A stretch of DNA of 64,000 nucleotides from Adenanthera pavonina (Eukaryota > Streptophyta > Magnoliopsida > Fabales > Fabaceae), in the NCBI GenBank assembly GCA_026686845.1, contig JAIVEN010000008.1:12554501-12618500 (forward strand), in the 5' to 3' direction. Positions 55,429 through 64,000 of the stretch are shown here, piece by piece; position 1 is the stretch's first letter, and each line of letters starts with the position of its first letter. The translations under genes and the position numbers were made by a program. Under the pieces are notes generated by a model. The model worked only from the letters and a program-made list of their open reading frames with translations. It had not been told where the DNA came from and ran no database searches.

Positions 55429-58400
55429 TTGCAGGTCTGTCTCAAAGCTAAGAAAAGCAACAAATGGTATATGAACAGTGCCTGCTCAAGTCACATGACT
55501 GGTGATAAGGAGAAGTTCATCACTCTTAGAGACAAGAAGGGAGGAAAGGTGACCTTTGGAGGTGATCAATATGGCAAAATTTTTGGTATTGGCATTGTGG
55601 GCAAAAATCCAGAAACATCCATTGAAGAGGTGTTGTTTGTAATTGGCCTCAACCACAATTTGCTGAACGTAAGTCAGACCTATGACAGAGGAAACTGGGT
55701 GCTGTTTGACTCAAAGTTTTGCCTAGTCATCAGAAAAAGTGATCACAAAGTAATCCTTAAAGCTCAAAGGGATGGTAACTGTTATACTATTGACCTTGAT
55801 GAACTTCCTCCCTTGGACTCTGTATGTTTAATAAGCCAGGATAATGATAGTTGGCTATGGCATAGGAGATTAGCTCATGTTAACATGAATCAATTGTCCA
55901 AACTGATTAAAAATGAGCTAGTAACTGGTCTACCTAAAATATCTTTTGAAAAGGATAAAGAATGTGATGCATGCCTAAGAGGAAAACAAACTAAATCATC
56001 CTTCAAATCTAAAAATGTAGTTACCACAACAAGACCACTTGAATTGTTGCATATGGACTTAATTGGACCATCCAAGGTGAAAAGTCTTGGTGGTAATCTG
56101 TATGTGCTTGTAATTGTAGATGATTATTCTAGATTCACTTGGACATTGTTTCTTTCCTCTAAAAGTGATACCTTTGATGCATTTGTAACCTTAGCTAAGA
56201 AAGTGCAAAATGAGAAAGGTATTTCTATTGTGTCTATCAGGTCAGACCATGGAGGAGAATTTGAAAATGCATACTTCCTGGAGTACTGCAATGAGCATGG
56301 GATTGACCACAACTTCTCAGCACTAAGAACTCCTCAACAAAATGGAGTGGTGGAAAGGAAGAACAGAACCATTGGAGAGATGGCTAGAGCTATGTTGAAT
56401 GAGAAGGAACTCTCTCAAGTGTTCTGGGCTGATGCAGTGAATACAACAAGTTACATCATAAACAAAGCCTACATCAGACCAATCCTTGGGAAGACTCCAT
56501 ATGAACTGTACAAGGGAAGAAAGCCGAATCTGTCACACCTCCATGTGTTTGGGTGAAAATGCTTCATTCATAACAATGGGAAAGAAAATCTGGGTAAGTT
56601 TGATGCCAAATCCGATGAAGATATATTTTTGGGTTACTCAAGTAGGAGTAAGGCTTATAGGGTTTATAATAAAAGATCAAATATAGTAGAAGAATCAGTG
56701 CATGTGGTTTTCATTGAAAATGAAACTGTTTCAAAACATGTCACCAATAAGGATGATCTTACTTTGAATTTTGAAAAACTGGGAATTTCTGACAAAAGTA
56801 AAACTGAACCTCCAAAGATATCTGAATCTGTTGGCACAGAGGAAGATATCCAGGAGCAAGAGTTTGATAAAGAAAATAATGAAGAAATAGCTCAAGAACT
56901 CCCTAGAGCTTGGAGATATCAAAGGAATCACCCTGTTGATCAAGTAATAGGGAATGTTCAAGAGAAAGTCAAAACCAGAAAACAGTTAAGGGATCAGATG
57001 CTCAACTGTGCTTTCATTTCTCAAATTGAACCCAAATGTACTGAAGAAGCCTTAACTGATGAATTCTGGATTATGGCTATGCAAGATGAATTAAATCAAT
57101 TTGAAAGAAATCAAGTTTGGAATTTAGTAACTAGACCCAAACATCATCCTGTTATTAGTACCAAATGGGTTTTCAGAAATAAACTTGATGAATCTAAAAC
57201 AATAATCAGAAATAAAGCTAGATTAGTTGCTAAAGGGTATAATCAAGAAGAAGGTATTGATTTTAAAGAAACCTTTGCACCAGTAGCTAGATTAGAGGCT
57301 ATAAGAATACTGCTAGCATATGCATGCATGAAAAATATTTTATTATATCAAATGGATGTAAAGAGTGCTTTTCTGAATGGATATATCATGGAAGAGGTTT
57401 ATGTTGATCAACCTCCAGGTTTTGAAGACTATACAAAACCAAACCATGTTTATAAACTGAAGAAAGCTCTCTATGGTTTAAAACAGGCCCCTAGAGCATG
57501 GTATGAGAGACTGAGCAATTTTCTGACTGAAAAGGGGTTTAACAGAGGCAAAATTGACACAACCTTATTTACTAAGAAAGAAAATAAAGATTTACTAATT
57601 GTTCAAATCTATGTTGATGATATTATTTTCGGTGCTACTAATGAAACTCTTTGCAAAAAATTCTCTGAGTTAATGCAGGGAGAATTCGAGATGTCCATGA
57701 TGGGTGAACTCAATTTCTTCCTTGGATTGCAAATCAGACATCTTAATGATGGTATCTTTCTCAGTCAATCCAAGTATCTAAAGGAGCTGTTAAAGAAGTT
57801 TGGAATGGAGAATGCTAAGCCAATGGGAACACCTATGGCTACTGCAACCAAACTGAACATGGATGAGAATGGGAAGATGTTTGACATTACTCAGTACAGA
57901 AGAATGATTGGATCCTTGTTGTACCTAACTGCCAGCAGACCTGACATTATGTTCAGTGTCTGCATGTGTGCAAGGTTCCAATCATGGCCCAAAGAAACCC
58001 ATGCAACAGCTGTGAAAAGAATTTTTAGATATCTTATTGGAACATCACAGATGGGTCTTTGGTATCCAAAAGGCAATGGAGAAGATCTCAAAGGATACAC
58101 TGATGCTGATTTTGCAGGATCCAAAACTGACAGAAAAAGCACAAGTGGAACTTGTCAGTTTCTTGGAGGATCCCTGGTCTCATGGTTCAACAAAAAGCAA
58201 AACAGTGTAGCCTTATCCACTGCAGAAGCTGAGTATGTTGCAGCTGGAAGCTGTTGTGCTCAAGTCATCTGGATGAAACAGCAGCTTGAAGATCTTGAGG
58301 TTAAAATGAAAGAGATACCAATCATGTGTGACAACCAAAGTGCAATAAATATCACCAAGAATCCTGTCATGCATTCAAGGACAAAACATATTGAAGTTAG

Positions 58401-58560
58401 GCACCACTTCATAAGAGATCACGTTCTGAAAGGAGAAGTTAGACTGGAGTACATTCCAACAGAGGATCAAGTTGCCGATATACTCACAAAACCTCTATCA
58501 GAAGACAGACACTGCAAAATAAGGAGAGAATTGGGAATGGTAAATCCCAATGAATTGTAA
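55429..58560 (+). pseudogene. Sirevirus pol: protease, integrase, RT, RNase H (one in-frame stop)
   Basis: One frame of 1044 codons with a single internal stop (TGA 56554-56556, after HLHVFG). The protease site reads NSACSSHMTG where the family has D-S-G/A; the catalytic Asp is Asn, so protease is predicted dead. The integrase has the HRRLAHVN and CDACLRGKQ zinc residues, then the core with LLHMDLIGP, SDHGGEF and QQNGVVERKNR. RT has [23 protein letters not shown] and the catalytic YVDDIIFGA (near 57609-57635). RNase H has [31 protein letters not shown] and ends VADILTKPL. There is no ATG near the start; pol would be made by frameshift or readthrough from gag. The frame differs from gag. Confidence 0.93.
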
Positions 58561-59563
58561 GTCATTTCTGTGCAATTCTGTCTTTAGAATTTTTAATATT
58601 CGAATAAACTCTAACTTGAGCATCGGAGTATGTTTTAGTGTAGTTGCAGGTGCTTCTTGTGAAAATCAATGGCAAAAAAAACAAATTTGAAAGATTGGAG
58701 CACTCCAGATTGGAACAACCAGAAAATGAAGTGAATGATAATTATTCTAAGTTCTGGATCCATTCTGTAAGTTTTTAAAGTTGAAATTTGTATGTTGTTT
58801 GATTGCTAGATGAATTTCATTGATAATATGTGTTTTTAAACTGGTCAACATGGTCAACATTCGAATTTTAGTTGACCAACAGACGAACTTCGGCCTGTTA
58901 TGCCTTAGAACAGTTCTCAGTAATGCCTCGAAATTCGTCTGTTGAGGCTTGAAAGTTCGAATTTTCAAAGTTAGAAATTTCAAAGTTATGTTTGTCCATC
59001 ACTGCTACACAAATTATTAGTTCTCAACATACAAATGTTGGACAATCTTTACAAAAGTTGAAAAATTTGAATTTTCAGTTCAAAATTCGTCTATTGAATC
59101 ATGTCCGTCATGTTGAATTCTTGAAAAATGAAGTTCTACATGTTTAATTCGTCTGTTGATTGATAGTTTGATTGATGCTTGCCTTTTTCTTTTCAACATT
59201 CGAACTTTGGTGGAACAAAATTCGTCTGTTATGCTCATATTGCTTGTTTCAAGCCACTGTCAGACAAACTTTCAGGATGAAAATTCGTCTGTTAGTAAGT
59301 TGTGCTGAACAGTTTAACTTGTAACTACCCGAAGTTCGAATTTTGACCCCTCAAAATTCGTCTGTCAGACGGTTACACATGTTAAATGCAACGGTTTTCC
59401 TCAGAACAGACGCAACCCTATTTGTAACCTCTCTAAGCCTGTTCTGATTCTCTCTTTAATCCTCTTAACTCATGTCCAAAAACCGTCATTCTTCACCATT
59501 TAAACTTCCATTCGCATCCCATAAACCTTTCCTTAACCACATTCTGCATCATTCCACTGAAAA
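58561..59563. repeat. Repeat-rich spacer between pol and env-like gene
   Basis: Non-coding, 1003 bp. It carries TTCGTCTG at 58934, 59148, 59221, 59284 and 59357, CAGACGAA at 58880, and TTCGAA at 58860, 59199 and 59335 (others are one-base variants). These are the same motifs as in the LTRs, mostly in the opposite order. CAGACAAACTTTC (59261) faces GAAAATTCGTCTG (59279-59291) as an imperfect hairpin. A splice acceptor or promoter for the env-like ORF could lie here; none is certain. Confidence 0.75.
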
Positions 59564-61738
59564 ATGGCGAGAGTAAAGATCTCTGGAGCAGGACAAGCTG
59601 GAACTCGGCCAAAAAGAACGGTCAAATCTCAATATGCTACAAAGGAAGGAGAGAAATCCAAAAGAAAGGCCGAACCCAGTAAAGCTACCCCTTCTAAACG
59701 CCAGAAATCATCATCCAAGGCAGATTCACAGAAAACTGGACCCTCCTCATCAAAAACTGCGGTCCCTTCGGCTGATACTGCTACTGTGGCTTCCTCCTCT
59801 TCTACACAATCTGGAGAATTTGAGCTTACTATACTGCCACTTTGGAGCACTCCTGAGATTCAAGAAGAGTTTTATGCCAAGTTTTCCAGCAAAAAGGTAA
59901 TCAAGCCTCACTGTGTAAATATGGAGCAATTTTTGATATCCAACAACTTTGATGCTGCATTATGGTTGATAAGATACAAAAACCTGTTGGAAATTGCTGA
60001 AAAATATGATGATGAAGTAGTGAAGACTTGGTATGCCTCTCTTCAATATAACAGCAAGAAAAAGAAATGGGAGGTCACTTTGAGATCAAGGACCATCTGG
60101 CTTGCTGATGAAACAATCAATGAAGTGCTAGAAATCCCAGGACAAGATGGGCTGAAAATTGACATCATAGCCTCTGGATATATGGATGAAGCAAGCACAG
60201 CTGATGAAGAAGGTGGATCCTTTCTGAACTACAAAGAGAGCACCATTTTGGACACCTTATTCAGGAGAAGGGAGAACAGGCCAACGATAAATCTGTTGAA
60301 GCCCACAGACCTAAGTGTACAAGTCAAGATCCTACACTACATAGTGTCCAGGATCATATTCAACAAGGGTGGCAGCTTCAATTTGATAACAAGGGCAGAG
60401 GCTCATGTGATGACTGCTATCATACGTGGGAAGCTCATTAACATGGGTCATATCATCCTCCAGAGAATGATAAAGGCAAGGGATCAAAGGAAGGATTCCA
60501 CACTCCCCTATGCTGCAATTATTTCAAGAATCCTGCAGCATGCTAGGATTCAACACATTGAAAAGGGGAAAGGGAAACTTACTGAAGCATTCAAAGAGGA
60601 GGAACTGCAAAGGATGGGCATTGAAAGAGATGAAGGACGATGGGTTGGAAAGGGAGCAGGGAAATCTGAAGACTTGTTCTTTGTTGCTGATGCATCCCTC
60701 CAACAAGAAGGAACTTCCGAGGCCCCTGACAGATCTGTACCTCAGCCTTCTCAGCCAATCCCATCTCCCTCCAGGCCTACTCACCCTCCTTCCACTCCCT
60801 CATCACGGGCCAAGCCAACAAAGGTCACTGAGTTGTTTGACAGTCTGTCAACACTCATTCTCAGCATTAGAGATGAGCAAAATGCCAAATTTGCTCATCT
60901 ACAAGATCAGATCTATCAGTTGGCTGTAAATATGAAGGTGGTGGCTGATGCCTATGAAGAGATAAGAAATGCAATTCCCACCACTTCAGCTCCACCTCAG
61001 CCTGGTGTCCCTGAGCCTACTCTGTCTCCATCCCCTGTGCCTCCAAGTCCCTTTGAGATTGTCTCCTCTGACCATGATGATGAAATAGATGGTGCTGGTG
61101 CAATGAGAACACCAAGTCCTGGTCCACCCTTGGACTATGGATTGGAAGAAGAAGGTCTCCAAGTTACAAGCTCTCATGAGCCCATGCAAGAAGATGCTCA
61201 GGAATCAATTCTATCAATTCAAGAATCTGAGCAAGTTGAAAGACTGGTTGCAGCCATTTCAACCTCTTCTGTGCCAAAAGGAGCAAGCAATGAGGAAAGG
61301 AGCATTGTACCTGTTATTGATTATCTTGCCATTGCTCACAATGCTCTGCTGCTAACTCAAAGGAGAAGGCTGGAAGAAATGTTTCCTCCTGCTGAACCAG
61401 CTTCTCATTCTATTGCCGCTTATGGGCTTTCAGAGCAACAGAGAGCTCAACTAGCTCTTTCTAGGTAGGAAATGCAAGTGCTGCTTGAGGTCTCTGATGA
61501 TGATGATGAAGAGCCTGCTGAGCCCCCTGCACCAGTTCAGCCAGAAATCCCTCTTGCTCCTGTGCCCCTTCATGCTATTCCTGTCTCTCAGATCCCTCCT
61601 CCGGCTGATTTTGTTGGCCTTCCTGATGATGTCAAAAAGGGGGAGAAGTCTGGGCAAACTGGAAAGCCTGCTGCTGAGCAATCTGGGAAAGGGAAAGGGA
61701 AATCCTACAGCAAGAAGACCAAGACCAAGAAGAAATGA
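59564..61738 (+). pseudogene. Sirevirus env-like protein with one in-frame stop
   Basis: The ATG at 59564 opens 634 codons to TAG 61466-61468. The same frame continues 90 codons to TGA 61736-61738, so the ancestral product was about 724 aa. The N-terminus is basic (RPKRTVKSQYATKEGEK, KRKAEPSKATPSKRQ) and looks like a nuclear-localisation-type region. Residues about 85-300 form a globular part (FYAKFSSKKVIKPHCVNM, WLADETINEVLEIPG, AIIRGKLINMGHIIL) like the putative plant transposon protein domain found in env-like ORFs of Sireviruses. Then comes a Pro/Ser-rich region, a short helical segment (DSLSTLILSIRDEQNAKFAH) and a basic Lys-rich end. I see no signal peptide and no convincing membrane segment, so the envelope role is only a positional name. 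Confidence 0.8.
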
Positions 61739-61998
61739 TTGGAGATTAGGCTTAAGTCCTCTTGTTGTATTTTGTACTTTGTGTTTTTGTGTTTTGGATT
61801 TGATGTTTGAACTTTGATTAATTTGTTTCTGTACAAGCAACTCTTGATTAAATGAATGGATCCCTTTGTTGCAATGTTTTGTGCCTAAAAATCTCTTTAC
61901 TTAATCTGTTGATTTGATATCTTATGCATATGTTGAGGGGGAGCTTGTGAAAGCAAACCTAAGTACTAATCCAGTTTGTAAGTTATTTTGTCATCATC

Positions 61999-62012
61999 AA
62001 AAAGGGGGAGAA
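61999..62012 (+). other. Polypurine tract of Sirevirus
   Basis: AAAAAGGGGGAGAA directly before the 3' LTR at 62013. A similar AAAAAGGGGGAGAAG at 61635-61649 inside the env-like frame could act as an upstream second tract. Confidence 0.9.
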
Positions 62013-63872
62013 TGTTGAATCAAGAGTTTTGATGATTCCAAACCAACATTCAAGAGCTTGGATTGAAGATATCAAAGGAGATCAAAGCTGTCTCAAGTGA
62101 AGATTTTCTGAGTTCTTGCTGTTAGATCTTTTGTAGGATCTTTAGTTTTTATTATGACTGGGTAAAAGATTTTGATTTGAAGAAAAGATGTTTTCAAACT
62201 TTGCTTTTATGTTAAATCTTTAAATATTTGAAAAACACCCACAAACAGACGAAGGTTGAATGTTCAAGCTAAACTGTCAAGTTGGAAATTCGAACTTTGC
62301 CTTTGAAAATTCGAATTTCGAGCTAAAACTGAATAAGTCTGAAGAGATGGCTCTCTGTCAGATGAATTTTGGCTGTTCAAAATTTGAATTTTCATCTAGT
62401 CTGAAAGAGGCCTTTTGGTAAACAGACGAACTTCACACTTTCAAAATTCGAATTTCAAGTAAAATGAAGTTTATAAAAACCAAAGAAATTCGTCTGAAAT
62501 TATGATAAAGTGCATCTGAAATCAAAATGAAATTGAGTTTGATAAATGCTCTCTGACAGACGAATTTTGAACTTCCAACATTCGAATTTTCATATAAGTC
62601 TGAAAGATGCTTCTTTACAACAGACGAACTTTGAGTCTTCAAAATTCGAATTTCAAACAAAACAAAAATTGAGAAAATAGAAGAAATTCGTCTGAAACTA
62701 TGTTAAAGTTCATCTGAGATCAAGAATGATTTAAGTTTCAAAACTGCTCTCTGACAGACGAACTTTGAACATTAAAATTTGAATTTCAGAAGCTAAGTTC
62801 TTGAGTCTGTTGAAGTGAAACATTGACATACAAATGATAAGAACTTACAACATTCGAATGATGAAATCAGTCTGGAAAGAGTCTTTCTGACAGACGAATT
62901 TCATCCTTTCAAAATTTGAATTTCGAAGAAAGTAATCTACTGTGTCTCTTAAACAGTCAGTGGACAGATGAATTTTGGGATACCAAAATTCGAATTTCGA
63001 AGGCACTGTAGAAAATTGAAAACACTGTTCACACTTAACCGAAAAACTTTCTTCTTGGAAATTCGTATGTCACATTGTGAAAATGTTTTTCAAGTTTCAA
63101 AATTCGAATTTCAATTTATGAACAGACGAACTTCGTGCTGTAACGTTGGAAGCTTTAATCTTCGGTTCCTTCGAAATTCGTCTGTTGACCAACCAAAATT
63201 TGAATTTCAGTATGTCAGAAACATTAAATGCGGTTGGTAAATGGATAGTTTTTCAGAGTAACCATTGGATAACTTCCCCAACGGATAGATTTAGTCTCTA
63301 ACGGATATTTGAGACCTAAATCTATAAATACAACATCATTTGAAGTTGTGGGTAACGAATCAAACTTGTATATACTGAATTTCTGCTAAATCTTCTTCTC
63401 AAAAGCTTTTACCCTCTCAATTTCTCTACTTGTACTTAAACTTTCATATCTACTCTTTTCAAGAGAGTTAATTCATTGTAATCAATCTACTCTTTATCTG
63501 GAAGATAGATTTACTTGTGAGGAGTATTCACAAGGGGATTGGGAAGCACATAGTGAAAGTGTTTGGAGAGTTTGAGAGAGCTCAGAAACAGAGCATACTC
63601 GTGTACTGTGGCCTTAGCAAGAAGCCCATTGAAATTCTTGCTGTATAGTGGATAAATCTCAAGAGGTGTCTTAGGGACTGGATGTAGGTTAAGTGGAAAG
63701 ACCGAACCAAGATAAATTACTGAGTCTTCTTCTCCCTATCTTTACTTTTCAGCTTGCTCTATTTTACGCATTGTTTTCATTATATTGTGATATCTTCACT
63801 TACTTCACTTTGTGCAGAAAAATTTCAATCTTCCCAATTCACCCCCCTCTTGGGAAGTCAGCCTTGCTAACA
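62013..63872 (+). repeat. 3' LTR of Sirevirus
   Basis: 1860 bp, partner of 51706-53566, with the same two 198-bp units (62359-62754) and TATAAATA at 63323-63330. It ends CTAACA, followed by the GGAAG target duplication. Confidence 0.95.
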
Positions 63873-64000
63873 GGAAGAACTCGAAGAACCTTAACAATCT
63901 CACACGAAATTGAAGAGAAAAATCACTTAAAATATTATTCAGATATGATTTGCAAAGTGGCACCATATGGTCTTTAAATAATAATAGAAATCCTAATCTT
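63873..64000 (-). repeat. 5' LTR of gypsy element, resumed
   Basis: After the second GGAAG the sequence continues as 43814 onward of the gypsy 3' LTR (AAGAACCTTAACAATCTCAC, then GCAAAGTGGCACCAT), confirming that the Sirevirus lies inside this LTR. It is cut by the window end. Confidence 0.9.

Larger units (their letters stand above)
51706..63872 (+). mobile_element. Sirevirus-type Copia retrotransposon with env-like gene
   Basis: 12,167 bp, TGTTG...AACA, flanked by GGAAG (51701-51705 and 63873-63877) inside a gypsy 5' LTR. Order: 5' LTR 51706-53566, PBS 53569-53580, gag, pol (protease, integrase, RT, RNase H), repeat-rich spacer, env-like ORF, purine tract, 3' LTR 62013-63872. Long LTRs, a large gag, Copia domain order and an extra ORF downstream of pol are the marks of Sireviruses (SIRE1, Endovir). 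Coding damage is light (point stops plus two frame changes) and the LTRs are very similar, so it is fairly young. Confidence 0.95.
43614..64000 (-). mobile_element. Ty3/gypsy LTR retrotransposon with nested insertions, running past window end
   Basis: Minus-strand element. The 3' LTR is at 43614-44456. The pol part (integrase, RNase H, RT) lies at 44470-47449 and gag-protease at 49125-50612, with a PBS at 51490-51502. The 5' LTR starts at 51506, is cut at 51705 by a 12-kb Sirevirus, and resumes at 63873. A 1665-bp solo LTR interrupts the protease-RT linker. About 640 bp of the 5' LTR should remain beyond 64000, judging from the 843-bp 3' LTR. RT-RNase H-integrase order and the sequence style place it in Ty3/gypsy; I do not assign the lineage. 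Confidence 0.9.

Noticed and set aside
59634..61355. Leu/Pro-rich open frames overlapping the env-like gene
   Set aside because: Out-of-frame shadows of the env-like ORF, caused by its Ser/Pro codon composition.

Overview
The window is plant nuclear DNA: AT-rich, with genes split into many short exons by canonical GT-AG introns, plant-specific gene families and several layers of LTR retrotransposons. The families point to a eudicot; I cannot name the species.

Layout. 1-7.1 kb: the last eight exons of a CER1-type wax alkane-synthesis gene (+), whose first exons lie upstream of the window. 9.3-29.0 kb: a complete 12-exon gene for a plant homologue of RGP1 (partner of RIC1 in the Rab6-type GEF complex). 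Its reconstructed exons total 1632 nt, keep one frame and encode 543 aa. Its introns have swollen to almost 20 kb by insertions: a 4.9 kb reverse-oriented Copia element with 241-bp LTRs and a GGTTT target duplication, two older Copia relics, a TRIM-like element and a G-rich degenerate tandem array. 30-36 kb: a LINE relic, a hAT-like MITE, a broken second CER1 copy (+) and a frameshifted ACD6-like ankyrin/PGG pseudogene (-). 36.4-41 kb: AT-rich intergenic DNA with Stowaway-like MITEs (one nested in another) and a GC-rich MITE-like element.

41 kb to the end is a nest of retrotransposons. Old LTR-like DNA (41.2-43.6 kb) is invaded by a Ty3/gypsy element on the minus strand, which starts at 43614 and runs past the window end. 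One Sirevirus-type Copia family hit that gypsy element twice. One insertion is now a solo LTR inside pol (47455-49119, TSD ATTTC). The other is a 12.2-kb element with gag, pol and an env-like ORF inside the gypsy 5' LTR (51706-63872, TSD GGAAG).

The most unusual signal is in this Sirevirus family. Its LTRs carry a repetitive array of the palindrome TTCGAA and the octamer CAGACGAA, arranged as short hairpins within a 198-bp higher-order repeat. Both full-length LTRs have two copies of the 198-bp unit and the solo LTR has one. The same motifs recur in the spacer between pol and the env-like gene. AACGG boxes lie just upstream of the LTR TATA box.

Only the CER1 gene and the RGP1 gene look functional; all other coding sequence seen here is transposon-derived or pseudogenic.
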